Assembly (NCBI RefSeq): GCF_014697475.1
Contig: NZ_JACJRV010000014.1
Span: 1-64,000, forward strand
Direction: 5' to 3'
Source of the DNA: Nostoc sp. FACHB-152
Lineage (GTDB): Bacteria; Cyanobacteriota; Cyanobacteriia; Cyanobacteriales; Nostocaceae
Length of the DNA stretch: 64,000 nucleotides
Shown in pieces: positions 17,001 through 26,993 of the stretch. Under the pieces are notes generated by a model that had not been told where the DNA came from, did no database searches, and worked only from the letters and a program-made list of their open reading frames with translations. How positions within the stretch are numbered: the stretch's first letter is position 1; the number at the start of each line of letters is the position of its first letter. The translations under genes were made by a program, and so were the position numbers.

Positions 17001-18458
17001 ATGACTCTGGCTGAAACTCCCAACCAAGACAACTCTTTTAATCCTTTGCTCACCCTTAACTACGAACCAGCCTTAGAATCTTTGGGTGATGATTACTATG
17101 ATGAAGTAGCCGCAGAGGAATTCCCGCAACATATTTTGCGTTGGCGTAATGATGCCCTGTTACCTTATTTAGGGCTAGAGCCTCCAGCCGTTAAAGATGA
17201 GCATTTTATTACCGCCTTTGGCAAATTCCAAGGACGCAAACCTTTATTAGCACTGCGTTACCACGGTTATCAATTTGGTACCTATAACCCGCAGTTAGGT
17301 GATGGCAGAGGCTTTCTGTACGGTCAAGTTCGCAGTACTGATGGCGAATTATACGATTTTGGTACTAAAGGTTCTGGTAGAACACCCTACTCACGGGGTG
17401 GCGACGGGATGCTGACACTCAAAGGCGGAGTGCGGGAAGTTTTAGCAGCTGAAGCACTACACCAGATGGGAGTCCGTACTTCACGCTGTTTAAGCATGAT
17501 AGAAACTGGCTTATCTCTATGGCGTGGTGATGAACCTTCTCCCACTCGTTCATCAGTAATGGTGAGAATGAGCAGTTCTCATATTCGCTTCGGAAATTTT
17601 GAGCGTTTCCACTATTTAAAGCGTTCTGATTTAACCCAAAAGCTGTTAGACCATGTAATTGAGTATTATTATCATCACTTAGTTACCGAAAAAGATAAAT
17701 ACGCCTTATTTTATGCAGAGTTGGTCAAGCGCGTTGCAGAATTAGTGGCACAGTGGATGGCAGCAGGTTTTTGTCATGGAGTTTTAAATACAGATAATAT
17801 GTCGATTACTGGGGAAAGCTTTGACTATGGCCCCTATGCTTTTATTCCTACTTATGACCCTTATTTTACCGCCGCATATTTCGACTATTACAAACGCTAT
17901 TGTTATGGTCATCAACCCAGTATTTGCCAATGGAATTTAGAAATGCTTCAGGAACCATTAAAGGCAATTATTGAGTCAAAGGACATGGAAGCAGGATTAG
18001 CCAGCTTTGATGACTATTATGGTGCAGAATATCGCCATTTAATGTTGAAAAAATTAGGTTTTGAACAGTTATTGCATCCAGAAGCGGATGAACTTTTAGA
18101 GCTAACTATTACATTCTTGAAAGAGAGCCAAGTTGGTTATCATTTATTTTTCTCGGAAATGGCTCGGACTTTTTCTTCTAAATGGCGTGATGAGCCAGCT
18201 TGCGTACTAAACAATTCAGATATTGTGCCAAATGCTGGTAATGCCGCAATTTTTGATAATTGGTGCATACTGTACCATAAAATCTTAAATCATTTCGATT
18301 TAGATGAGATGGCAAATATAGCCCAAACTTTATCTCAGCATAATCCTAAAACTGTACTAATCAGACCAGTAATTGAATCGGTTTGGGAACAAATTACTGA
18401 GCAAGATAATTGGCAACCTTTTAACCATCTAGTTCAAACACTTCAATCTCGAAGTTAG
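17001..18458 (+). CDS. selO: SelO-type protein adenylyltransferase (pseudokinase fold)
   Basis: SelO (formerly YdiU/UPF0061) transfers AMP from ATP to Ser/Thr/Tyr residues of target proteins; in bacteria and mitochondria it affects redox homeostasis. The 485-residue protein shows the family landmarks: [34 protein letters not shown] (about residues 107-140), [14 protein letters not shown], and the metal-binding [23 protein letters not shown] near residues 260-282. The ATG at 17001 is preferred over an in-frame TTG three codons upstream. It is divergent from the transporter operon and monocistronic. Targets in cyanobacteria are not evident from context. The C-terminal Cys of longer SelO proteins is absent, as the protein ends LQSRS. 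Confidence 0.9.
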   Translation: MTLAETPNQDNSFNPLLTLNYEPALESLGDDYYDEVAAEEFPQHILRWRNDALLPYLGLEPPAVKDEHFITAFGKFQGRKPLLALRYHGYQFGTYNPQLGDGRGFLYGQVRSTDGELYDFGTKGSGRTPYSRGGDGMLTLKGGVREVLAAEALHQMGVRTSRCLSMIETGLSLWRGDEPSPTRSSVMVRMSSSHIRFGNFERFHYLKRSDLTQKLLDHVIEYYYHHLVTEKDKYALFYAELVKRVAELVAQWMAAGFCHGVLNTDNMSITGESFDYGPYAFIPTYDPYFTAAYFDYYKRYCYGHQPSICQWNLEMLQEPLKAIIESKDMEAGLASFDDYYGAEYRHLMLKKLGFEQLLHPEADELLELTITFLKESQVGYHLFFSEMARTFSSKWRDEPACVLNNSDIVPNAGNAAIFDNWCILYHKILNHFDLDEMANIAQTLSQHNPKTVLIRPVIESVWEQITEQDNWQPFNHLVQTLQSRS

Positions 18459-18470
18459 CATTTAAGATGT

Positions 18471-18559
18471 ATAGCAAGCACTCCTATTTGATTGACAAAC
18501 TAATCTTAGGGGCAGGCAATAGGTAATAGATTTGTTTGGCACTCATTTAGGATTGCTAT
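18471..18559. repeat. MITE-like dispersed repeat, copy B
   Basis: This begins ATAGCAAGCACTCCTATTTG and ends TTTAGGATTGCTAT; the left end has a 3-base insertion relative to copy A. It lies 12 bases after the selO stop. Confidence 0.75.
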
Positions 18560-18589
18560 GTACAGCTTGCTAGGAGGCAAACATCCTCT

Positions 18590-18690
18590 ATAGCAGTCCT
18601 ATTTGATTTGTGAAAATTCCAAGGCTCAGATCCCTGACTTCTTGAAGAAGTCGGGGATCTTGTTATTTACGAATGATTTAGGAATGCTAT
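18590..18690. repeat. MITE-like dispersed repeat, copy C, with an inner palindrome
   Basis: It has the same terminal inverted repeats as copies A, B and D, but the interior is replaced by a hairpin with 16-base arms (18628-18643 and 18645-18660, one T/G pair). A relative of that hairpin sits at 53404-53436. Its last two bases are shared with the first two of copy D. Confidence 0.75.
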
Positions 18691-18785
18691 AGCAATCCTA
18701 TTTTATTTACAAACTACTTATGGGCAGGCAATAGGGAAGAGGCAATAGGCAATAGAGTTGTTTGCAGCTGATTTAGGATTGCTAT
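18689..18785. repeat. MITE-like dispersed repeat, copy D
   Basis: It starts ATAGCAATCCTATTTTATTT and ends ATTTAGGATTGCTAT, with GGCAGGCAATAGGGAAGAGG inside. It directly abuts copy C, so three copies stand in series downstream of selO. Confidence 0.78.
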
Positions 18786-18917
18786 ATAGATTAAGTATAA
18801 TTAATATATTAATACTGTTATAAGAATCAAGGAAAATAATTATATTTCTTAGCTAGTTGTTAATATGGTATATGCTTGATTTGATATAGATAAAATATAT
18901 TTAAAAAAAAGATTTAA

Positions 18918-18961
18918 TAAATATTAAATAATATAAATTAATTTATATTATTTAATATTTA
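18918..18961. repeat. Perfect 44-bp A/T-only palindrome
   Basis: Bases 18918-18939 are the exact reverse complement of 18940-18961 with no spacer, and the sequence contains only A and T. It lies about 340 bases upstream of the CHASE-domain kinase gene, in a very A/T-rich stretch. Confidence 0.9.
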
Positions 18962-19128
18962 AGATTAAAAGACTAAAATTTTTTATAAAATATATAGTTA
19001 GTTAATGAACAATATCCTAAAAGTTTAATAAAGTTTGCCAAAAAATAAAAATAATTTTATTTAGATGAAATACTAGGATTATAAAACAATAAGGTTAAGT
19101 TAACGTTTTAACTGCTTTATATCCTTCC

Positions 19129-19188
19129 AACTCCCCTTAAAAAGCAGGGGGGCTAATAACCCTCTTTTACCCCCTTAAAAAGGGAGTT
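19129..19188. repeat. Imperfect inverted repeat with G/C blocks
   Basis: AACTCCCCTTAAAAAG on the left and CCCTTAAAAAGGGAGTT on the right form an imperfect stem-loop. It resembles the dispersed palindrome at 11502-11540. The remaining intergenic bases up to 19303 hold only A/T-rich DNA, including the kinase promoter. Confidence 0.65.
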
Positions 19189-19303
19189 GCCGCAGGCAGG
19201 GGGATTTTAACTGAACCGTATTGGGTTATAAAATTAATTATTATCTTAAATAATTAACAAAAAATCATTATAAAAAATGCTGAAAGTGCTAGAGGATGAA
19301 TAA

Positions 19304-22300
19304 GTGGTTAGGCAGCACAGATATCATCAGGTGACAGCAAAGAAACTCTTCAGCAAGCGAGATTTGCTGCCATTGTTAGTGGGAATTGTGATTTTATTTG
19401 CGTTAATTCTACTTTGGCAGAGACTAATAATAGAAGAGCAAAAAAGCATTAAACAAACTGTTCAACAGCAAGCGATCGCAATTCAAACCCAATTAACTGC
19501 TCAACTGCATACTCGCATTTTGGCATTAGAGCGCATAGGAAAGCACTGGCAACGGCATAGTGGGCTGGAACAAAGAGAATGGCAACTACAAGCAACAGAT
19601 TATGTGGCAGATTTTGGCGGATATCAAACTCTGGAATGGGTAGATGCATCATTGCAAACTAGATGGATATTCCCTGAAGTTGGCAACAAAATGGCGAGAA
19701 ATCTCAATCTCAGCCAAGAACCTCAGCTAAAAGCCGCTCTAGAAACTGCGCGCAATCTTCGGCAAACCAGCGTTAGCCGCACAATTGAGTTAGCCCAAGG
19801 AGGGCAAGGATTTTTAGTCTATGTGCCGCTTTGGGTAGGTGAGCGGTTTGATGGATTTATCTTAGGAATCTTTGAAATTCAATCTTTGTTTGATTCGATA
19901 GTGAATTTGCCCCAAGGTTACAACATTAGATTCTTGGAGGGAAAAGAGTTAATTTACGGACAAGATGCGGTGCTACCCCAGTTAATACCTTGGCAACGAA
20001 AGGTAGATATTGACTTATACGGAATCAACTGGCGCATCGAGGTTTATCCTACTGCCGAATTATTAACAAAAATGCGATCGCCCTTACCAACAATTGTCTT
20101 GATTTTTGGGCTAATTGTCGTTGGGACATTCACATTATCCATTCATGTATGGCTAGGCACAGAACTTAGAAATCAGCATATAGCAGCAATTAATCTCGAA
20201 CTTGCCGAACGGTTTAAAGAGCAAAAAAACACCGAAATTGCTCTCCGGGCCAGTGAAACGCGGCTACGAGAATTACTAGAAACAGTCAAAGTTATTCCTT
20301 GGGAAGTAGATGCCAAGACTTTGCGCTTTACTTATGTCGGGCCACAAGCAGAAACCTTATTAGGCTATCCTCTTGAAGAATGGTACCAGGAAAATTTTTG
20401 GGTCAATCATTTACATCCCCACGACCGCGAACAAGCAATACAGATTTGCCAAGAAGCAACTGCTAGAGGAGAAAATCACGAATTTGAATACCGGATATTA
20501 GCTGCTAACGGCCGCATTGTCTGGTTGCGAGACATTGTAAATGTTGTACAGGAAGCTGGCACACCTATAGTATTAAGGGGATTTTTGTTTGACATTACTA
20601 ATTTAAAGCTAGTAGAAGAAACCTTGAGATTGCGGGAACGGGCTTTAGCTGCCGCCAGTAATGGAATTATGATTGTTGATGCCCAACTACCCAATCAGCC
20701 AATTATTTATGTCAACCCAGCTTTTGAGCTAATCACAGGCTATAGTACCACCGAAGTAATTGGCTATAACTATGGTTTTTTGCTGGGGACAGACAACTTA
20801 CAACCAGAAATTAGACAACTGCAAGCATCCCTAAAAGATGGTAATAGTTGCCAAATAGTGTTGCGTAACTACCGCAAAGACGGCAGCTTGTTTTGGAATG
20901 AATTAAGCATTTCCCCAATTCATGATGATACAGGCAAGCTCACCCATTTTATTGGTATTCATAACGATATTAGCGAACGGCAAGCCGCACTACGCGATCG
21001 CAAACAAGCAGAATTAGCCCTACATCGACAAGCCCTCATTTTTGAAAATATGTATGATGCGGTGATGATTGCAGACTTAACCGGCAAAATTATTGACTGG
21101 AATGATGCGGCCGAGTGGATGTTTGGCTATACAAAAGCCGAAATTATCGGGAAAACGCCAAGTATTTTATATAAACCAGAAATTACACAGACACCCATAC
21201 CCCAAATTTGTCAAGAAATTCAGCAGTATGGACGCTACTCAGGGGAATTTCACTTTCGGCGGAAAGATGGTAGTGAAGGAATTTGTGAAACTACAGTCAT
21301 TCTCTTACAAAATGAACAAGGAGAGGCGATCGCTAGTGTAAGTTTCAATCACGACATTACAGAAAGGGTCGCAGCACAAAAAGCATTACAACAACAATTA
21401 CAACAAACGCTACTGTTAAAGCAAATTACTCAGCAAATTCGTCAAAGTCTTGATAGCAAACAAATATTTGCAACCGCAGCTATTCAAATCGGGCAAGCAT
21501 TTCAAGTTGATCGCTGTTTAATTTACGCTTACGTTAGCGAGCCTATACCCCAAATCCCGCTCGTAGCAGAGTATAATACTTCTCCCACTTACCGTTGTCA
21601 GCAAACCTTGGAAATCTCCTTAACTGACAATCCTCACACAGAGCAGATCATTACAGAAGATAAAGCCATATCTTCTCCAGATGTGTATGCTGAACCTTTA
21701 CTCCAAAACTTACAAAGCCTTTGCCAAGACATTGGTTTAAAATCCATGTTAGCAGTCCGCACCTCTTATCAAGGCCAACCCAATGGAGTGATTGGTTTAC
21801 ACCAGTGCAGTTACTTTCGCCAATGGACAGCAGCAGAAATTGAATTATTAGAAGCAGTCGCCGCCCAACTTGGCATAGCCCTCACCCATGCTCATTTACT
21901 AGAACAAGAAACTCGACAACGAGAAGAACTCACCTTAAAAAACTTTGCCCTAGAGCAGGCAACACGCCAAGCAGAAGCAGCTAACCGCGCTAAAAGTGAA
22001 TTCTTGGCCATGATGAGCCATGAAATTCGCACCCCGATGAATGCCGTGATTGGCATGACAGAATTACTGCTAGATACTGACTTGACCCCACAACAGCAAG
22101 AGTTAGTAGAAACAGTCCATACTAGCGGCGATGCCTTGCTGACCATTATCAATGATATTCTCGACTTCTCCAAAATTGAATCCGGCAGGCTGGAACTAGA
22201 AGAAAAACCGTTTGATTTAAAGGCTTGTGTCGAGCAAGTCATCGACCTTTTAGCACCCAAAGCCGCCCAAAAACATATTGAACTGATTTATCTGATTCAT

Positions 22301-23995
22301 CCCCAAGTTCCCAAGCAGATTATTGGTGATCTCACCCGCCTGCGCCAAATCTTGATGAACTTGCTCAACAATGCGATTAAATTCACGCACCAAGGCGAAG
22401 TTGTCCTGTCTGTCTATGCCCATCAACTAGAAACTCAAAATAGTGCAACCAGCTACAAAATTCTGTTTAGTATTCAAGATACAGGTATTGGCATCACCCC
22501 AGAAAAAATGACGCGGCTATTCCAGCCATTCAGCCAAGCAGATGCTTCCATGACTCGACTTTATGGCGGTACTGGACTAGGGCTAGTGATTAGCAAACGC
22601 TTAAGTGAAATGATGAATGGGAGCTTGTGGGTAGAAAGCCGTGGCTGTATTGGCGGTCATCCTTGTCCGGAATGGCAAAATCGCAAACGAGTTGCATCAG
22701 TTTGCTCAGAGATAGGTTCCACATTCTACTTCACTATTAAAACTAATATTGCCCATACCCTAATGTCAGAAGTTGGCACCTCATTAACCCAGTTGGCTGG
22801 GAAGCGGCTGTTAATAGTAGATGATAATCCCACCAACAGTAAAATTCTCAGCTTGCAAGTGCAGCCTTGGCAAATGCAAACATATATTGCTCAATCAGGT
22901 GAAACAGCTTTAGCCATGATTGAGCAAGGAATGGAATTTGATATTGCTATTCTCGATATGCAAATGCCGACAATGGACGGGCTGACACTAGCTAGAGAAA
23001 TCCGCAAGCAGCCAAATTGTCAACATTTACCCTTGGTGCTTTTGACTTCCTTAACTCAAGCAGAAAGCAGCGACTTTGGTGATGTTGAAATAGCCGCTTG
23101 TTTGACTAAACCAATCAAACAATCTCAACTACATTACGTCCTGACCCATGCTTGGGCGCATCAGCAACCTCCAGCCAGGACTTCTCGTTCTCATCCTGGG
23201 CAATTTGATTTCCATATGGCAGAAAAACTTCCTCTGCGAATTCTCTTGGCAGAAGATACGATAGTTAATCAAAAAGTTGCACTACTGATGTTGCAAAAAA
23301 TCGGATACCAAGCAGATGTAGTTGCTAACGGGCGAGAAGTACTACAAGCATTGCAACGTCAACCTTATGATGTCGTGTTGATGGATATTCATATGCCAGA
23401 ATTGCATGGGCTAGAAACTAGCCGCATCATCTGTCAGGAATGGGAAACTAGTAGTCGCCCTTATATTATCGCTATTACTGCCAATGCCATGCGCGGCGAT
23501 CGCGAAGCCTGTCTAGCAGCTGGTATGGATGATTACATTAGCAAACCAGTGCAAATGGCAGAGTTAGTCCATGCACTGAGCAAATGTCAACCTCACCTAC
23601 AAGCACAATCAACACCGATATCCGAACAAACAAATTTAGTATCTACAATTGATAGCAAGGTTGTGCAATCTTTGCGCCAGATGGTAGCAGAAGATCAGTT
23701 AGCATTAGCAGAACTGCTGCACTGTTATCGCAGAGAAGCTGCGAAACTAATCCAAGAAATTAAAGAATCTGTGGCAACTCAAGATGCCCAAAGTTTATGG
23801 AAGACAGCTCATAAACTCAAATCCAGCAGTGCCTCTATAGGAGCAACAAACCTAGCACAACTTTGCCAGCAGTTAGAAGTTCAAGGAAAAAGTAATACTC
23901 TTTTTGGGTGTGCAGATATCTGTTCACAGCTTCAGCAAGAGTACGAGCAAGTCGCAACTGCATTGTTGCAAATGGAACTAGAGGAGAAAGCATGA
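19304..23995 (+). CDS. CHASE-PAS-GAF hybrid histidine kinase with two receivers and HPt
   Basis: The 1563-residue membrane sensor contains a full phosphorelay. Order: a membrane span (about 20-40), a periplasmic CHASE-like region (75-230), a second span (258-282), three PAS domains (315-695), a GAF domain (715-860), and a HisKA with MMSHEIRTPMN (phospho-His at residue 906). Then come a HATPase with TGIGITPEKM and GGTGLGL, REC1 (LLIVDDNPTNSK...AILDMQMPTMDG), REC2 (ILLAEDTIVNQK...VLMDIHMPELHG) and a C-terminal HPt with TAHKLKSSSASIGA. The GTG start has AGAGG 8 bases upstream. Its stop overlaps the start of the next gene, a diguanylate cyclase, which is therefore the likely output partner. The ligand is unknown. 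Confidence 0.92.
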   Translation: MVRQHRYHQVTAKKLFSKRDLLPLLVGIVILFALILLWQRLIIEEQKSIKQTVQQQAIAIQTQLTAQLHTRILALERIGKHWQRHSGLEQREWQLQATDYVADFGGYQTLEWVDASLQTRWIFPEVGNKMARNLNLSQEPQLKAALETARNLRQTSVSRTIELAQGGQGFLVYVPLWVGERFDGFILGIFEIQSLFDSIVNLPQGYNIRFLEGKELIYGQDAVLPQLIPWQRKVDIDLYGINWRIEVYPTAELLTKMRSPLPTIVLIFGLIVVGTFTLSIHVWLGTELRNQHIAAINLELAERFKEQKNTEIALRASETRLRELLETVKVIPWEVDAKTLRFTYVGPQAETLLGYPLEEWYQENFWVNHLHPHDREQAIQICQEATARGENHEFEYRILAANGRIVWLRDIVNVVQEAGTPIVLRGFLFDITNLKLVEETLRLRERALAAASNGIMIVDAQLPNQPIIYVNPAFELITGYSTTEVIGYNYGFLLGTDNLQPEIRQLQASLKDGNSCQIVLRNYRKDGSLFWNELSISPIHDDTGKLTHFIGIHNDISERQAALRDRKQAELALHRQALIFENMYDAVMIADLTGKIIDWNDAAEWMFGYTKAEIIGKTPSILYKPEITQTPIPQICQEIQQYGRYSGEFHFRRKDGSEGICETTVILLQNEQGEAIASVSFNHDITERVAAQKALQQQLQQTLLLKQITQQIRQSLDSKQIFATAAIQIGQAFQVDRCLIYAYVSEPIPQIPLVAEYNTSPTYRCQQTLEISLTDNPHTEQIITEDKAISSPDVYAEPLLQNLQSLCQDIGLKSMLAVRTSYQGQPNGVIGLHQCSYFRQWTAAEIELLEAVAAQLGIALTHAHLLEQETRQREELTLKNFALEQATRQAEAANRAKSEFLAMMSHEIRTPMNAVIGMTELLLDTDLTPQQQELVETVHTSGDALLTIINDILDFSKIESGRLELEEKPFDLKACVEQVIDLLAPKAAQKHIELIYLIHPQVPKQIIGDLTRLRQILMNLLNNAIKFTHQGEVVLSVYAHQLETQNSATSYKILFSIQDTGIGITPEKMTRLFQPFSQADASMTRLYGGTGLGLVISKRLSEMMNGSLWVESRGCIGGHPCPEWQNRKRVASVCSEIGSTFYFTIKTNIAHTLMSEVGTSLTQLAGKRLLIVDDNPTNSKILSLQVQPWQMQTYIAQSGETALAMIEQGMEFDIAILDMQMPTMDGLTLAREIRKQPNCQHLPLVLLTSLTQAESSDFGDVEIAACLTKPIKQSQLHYVLTHAWAHQQPPARTSRSHPGQFDFHMAEKLPLRILLAEDTIVNQKVALLMLQKIGYQADVVANGREVLQALQRQPYDVVLMDIHMPELHGLETSRIICQEWETSSRPYIIAITANAMRGDREACLAAGMDDYISKPVQMAELVHALSKCQPHLQAQSTPISEQTNLVSTIDSKVVQSLRQMVAEDQLALAELLHCYRREAAKLIQEIKESVATQDAQSLWKTAHKLKSSSASIGATNLAQLCQQLEVQGKSNTLFGCADICSQLQQEYEQVATALLQMELEEKA

Positions 23996-24975
23996 AAAGC
24001 ACTTTTCAAGAAGACCAATCTCTAGTTTTGATTGTGGATGATGAACCGTTTATCCGCACTCAGCTGCGGCTTGCTCTAGAGCGAGAAGGATATCAAATAG
24101 CAGAAGCTACAGATGGAACAGAAGCGTTAACCATATTTCAGGAATTACACCCCAATATCGTTCTCATGGATGCCATCATGCCAGGGATGGATGGATTTGA
24201 GTGTTGTCAACAATTACAATCTCTGGAGCAAGGCAAGTATACCCCAGTATTGATGATTACTGGACTAGAAGATCAAGAGTCTGTTGACCATGCCTTTGAT
24301 GTGGGGGCAATCGATTATGTCACCAAACCAATACACTGGCCAATTTTGCGCCAGCGCGTCAAACGCCTGATTCAGCAATCTCAGCTACAGCACAAACTAG
24401 AACTTGCTAATGAAGAATTGCAAAGATTAATTACTATTGATGCTTTAACGCAAGTCGCTAGTCGCGGACGGTTTGAAGAGTATTTGACTCAAGAGTGGCA
24501 ACGAATGGCACGAGAGCAATTACCTTTGTCTTTAATTCTTTGTGATGTTGATTACTTTAAATCTTATAACGATACTTATGGCCATCGAGCAGGCGATCGC
24601 TGTCTCAAAAAAGTAGCGCAAGCCATTAAAAATACTGCTAAACGTCCAGCCGATTTAGTGGCTCGTTATGGTGGTGAAGAATTTGCTGTGATTTTACCAA
24701 AGACAGAAATTCCGGGGGCATTGCTGTTAGCAGATCAAATTTGCTCGGCAGTCAGGAGATTAGCCATTCCCCATAGTAATTCTCAAGTCAGTGGTTATGT
24801 CACTATTAGTGCTGGGGTAGCCACAGATATTCCTCAGCCTGGATCGGACTTTCAAGAAATCATTGCTGCGGCAGATAGAGCATTATATCAAGCAAAAATC
24901 GCAGGACGCGATCGCTTTCAGCAGGCTCCCAAGCCATCACCTTCTAATTTTTCTATTCCCCGTTGGGGTGCATGA
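23992..24975 (+). CDS. REC-GGDEF response regulator (diguanylate cyclase)
   Basis: The 327-residue protein has a receiver domain (LVLIVDDEPFIRTQ, phospho-Asp D60 in VLMDAIMPGMDG, K in VTKPI) followed by a GGDEF domain (about 145-320). The active-site loop is RYGGEEF (225-231), compatible with cyclic-di-GMP synthesis. An RxxD inhibitory site, RPAD (218-221), stands five residues before it, suggesting product feedback. Start and upstream stop overlap as ATGA, and AGGAGA precedes the ATG, so translation is coupled to the hybrid kinase. A phosphorelay from that kinase to D60 controlling c-di-GMP is a natural inference. Confidence 0.92.
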   Translation: MKSTFQEDQSLVLIVDDEPFIRTQLRLALEREGYQIAEATDGTEALTIFQELHPNIVLMDAIMPGMDGFECCQQLQSLEQGKYTPVLMITGLEDQESVDHAFDVGAIDYVTKPIHWPILRQRVKRLIQQSQLQHKLELANEELQRLITIDALTQVASRGRFEEYLTQEWQRMAREQLPLSLILCDVDYFKSYNDTYGHRAGDRCLKKVAQAIKNTAKRPADLVARYGGEEFAVILPKTEIPGALLLADQICSAVRRLAIPHSNSQVSGYVTISAGVATDIPQPGSDFQEIIAAADRALYQAKIAGRDRFQQAPKPSPSNFSIPRWGA

Positions 24976-25024
24976 TGTCTTTGTACTTATAGCAGAAGGC
25001 AGGAGGCAGAAGGCAGGAGGTAAA

Positions 25025-25045
25025 AGACGTTGCAGTGCAACGTCT
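25025..25045. terminator. Palindrome between convergent genes, possible bidirectional terminator
   Basis: Ten-base perfect arms around a single base (AGACGTTGCA-G-TGCAACGTCT) directly precede the stop codon of the convergent glycerate kinase gene at 25046. A GGCAGGAGG-type repeat (24990-25020) lies beside it. There is no strong T-run, so a dispersed-repeat origin is equally possible. Confidence 0.5.
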
Positions 25046-26086
25046 CTACAAATCGTAGATTTTACCAAAAGTCCGGTCAGGGCAAATTTCAATCACCAAA
25101 TCAACTATAGATGACGATCGCAGCAATGGCTTCAGAAACAATTCTGGGTGTAGCGATCGCCAAAAATAATTGACAAACTCTTCAATTTGTGTATTGCTCA
25201 TCCCTGATTTGCCAGCACCCACCATTTGTTGTTCTGCTTGTTTGCGCCACTCTAAAGAAGAGCGATAATCGATAGGATATAGCAAAATCAAGCTATCTAA
25301 TTGCTCCCACAACGGCAGATAATTGCCCAGTTGATAATTCAGATCACGAGCAAATGTTTTGTCTGCATCTGTAATAATTGGCGGTGGTGCTAGATCAAAG
25401 GCGTTTGGGTCAATAGGTCGCACACCAACAAACCAGCCTTCAAATAATACAATATCCACATTTGTAATTATTTCTGGATCTGTGCGATCGCCTGCACCTT
25501 CATGAGCCGATTTATCAAACCTGGGAACAGTGACACAAGTTGCGCCTTGGCGAATCTGATTTAAGACATTTAAGCCTAATTCTATATCGTGGGTTCCTGG
25601 GGGGCCGCGCCAAATTAAGCGCGGGTCTTGCTGTAATAAAGCCAAGCGATCGCTGTAAGTTTTATACAAGTCATCTAATGACCAACTCAGAGTGCGATAT
25701 CCTAACTGCTGAAGAATCAAGGATAGAACTTGGCACATTGTAGTTTTACCAGTTCCTTGGACTCCTAAAATTCCTTGAATTAGGGGACGGTTTAGCTGTT
25801 GGCGGTGTGCTGCTAACTTCATCCCTAAAGGTAGCCACAACTCCCACAACAGGACTAACATTTCCTCAAAGTTGGCATGACGCAGACTTGTTTGGCACAA
25901 TTGACTAAAAGCTGGCAAAACTGATTTGAGTAAGTGCGATCGCGCTTGGATAATTTCATCCACATTTGTTGGCGTAATCCCAAACGCCTTTGCCTTTAAA
26001 ATATCAGCCAGTGCTGCCGCTCGTGCTTGTTGCCAAGTTAATTCTCGGACATCCTCTGCTATAATGGCACTGAGCCAAGAATGCAT
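25046..26086 (-). CDS. glyK: D-glycerate 3-kinase (plant/cyanobacterial GLYK type)
   Basis: This enzyme phosphorylates D-glycerate to 3-phosphoglycerate, the last step of photorespiratory carbon recovery. The 346-residue protein has the P-loop GVQGTGKTT (108-116), then WSLDDLYKTYSDR, RGPPGTHDIELG and VDIVLFEGWFVGVRP, the pattern of the phosphoribulokinase-related GLYK family. Ycf20 lies 33 bases upstream on the same strand, so the two may share a transcript. It converges on the response regulator. In this window it is functionally close to the bicarbonate importer, since both limit or salvage photorespiratory loss; that link is by pathway only. Confidence 0.9.
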   Translation of the reverse strand: MHSWLSAIIAEDVRELTWQQARAAALADILKAKAFGITPTNVDEIIQARSHLLKSVLPAFSQLCQTSLRHANFEEMLVLLWELWLPLGMKLAAHRQQLNRPLIQGILGVQGTGKTTMCQVLSLILQQLGYRTLSWSLDDLYKTYSDRLALLQQDPRLIWRGPPGTHDIELGLNVLNQIRQGATCVTVPRFDKSAHEGAGDRTDPEIITNVDIVLFEGWFVGVRPIDPNAFDLAPPPIITDADKTFARDLNYQLGNYLPLWEQLDSLILLYPIDYRSSLEWRKQAEQQMVGAGKSGMSNTQIEEFVNYFWRSLHPELFLKPLLRSSSIVDLVIEICPDRTFGKIYDL

Positions 26087-26119
26087 CTATATCACCATCA
26101 ATTACAAATCAATAATTTT

Positions 26120-26452
26120 TCAAGAACCTAACTTAAAAGCTTCGATAAACAAGCTGTAGGTAAAACCTACTTTCAAGAGATTGAGCGATTCTATCCACAG
26201 CGATCTCCGGGCAAAAAAAGCACGACTATAAAATATCCTACTAGTCACCTCTGTTAATAATACTAAAAAGGCGGCTACTACAATATCTAATTCTGCTTTT
26301 TGTCCTGCTGTCGTCGAAATTGCTGTTCCCAGAAAAGAACCGAATAAAAAACTAATGATTAATAGCGATAGCCGTCGCCAAGGATTGAGAAATAACTTAC
26401 CTAAGCTACTTGCAATTGCTTCAAATAAATTATTGATCCGTGTGTTTTGCAT
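26120..26452 (-). CDS. ycf20: Ycf20-like (DUF565) membrane protein
   Basis: The 110-residue protein begins MQNTRINNLFEAIASSLGKLFLNPWRRLSLLIISFLFG, the usual opening of cyanobacterial and plastid Ycf20 (DUF565). It has about three hydrophobic spans. A plant homologue affects non-photochemical quenching, but the bacterial function is not established. It lies immediately upstream of glyK on the same strand and is probably co-transcribed with it. Confidence 0.85.
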   Translation of the reverse strand: MQNTRINNLFEAIASSLGKLFLNPWRRLSLLIISFLFGSFLGTAISTTAGQKAELDIVVAAFLVLLTEVTSRIFYSRAFFARRSLWIESLNLLKVGFTYSLFIEAFKLGS

Positions 26453-26993
26453 TAATCAACCCTCTCAATTATTATTGTAAATTTATGCTCAATTCTCTGT
26501 AAAGTTAATCATTTTATACTGGCTATTTGCCTATCTTTAGGAATGTATATTTATTGACAAAAAATCTTTTCAGTAGAATTAGTTAAGAATAAGTAATCGA
26601 AAAATGTTAAAAAATATAAACTGTATCCAGTAAATATAAATGGGGGCTGACTCACAGAGATTTTGTTGTTCAGAATACACTAAACACAAAAATATTGAAA
26701 TGTGATTCTACGGCTATCATTTTTATTTAGGTATCATATTTTGCTGGGATTTTTTAGCTAATTAGTCCAAATTAACGAAATAATCAGGACTTTATAGGCT
26801 TTATAGTTGAGATACCAAACAATTATTGATGTAATTAGGTTTTCATCAAAATGCAACTTCTGATACATAGCAGGAGCTAATTGTACGAGAACCCATAGTA
26901 GACAAGCCAGCAAATTTCTTTAAATCTCATTGCGAATAATAGGCTAATATTTGGCCAAGACTAAACAAATACTTATTTCTAATCAATATCCAG
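26453..26993. other. Intergenic region, divergent promoters
   Basis: The 541 A/T-rich bases lie between ycf20 (minus) and a lipoprotein gene (plus). I see no open frame of note, no repeat family and no RNA gene. It presumably contains both promoters. Confidence 0.5.
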
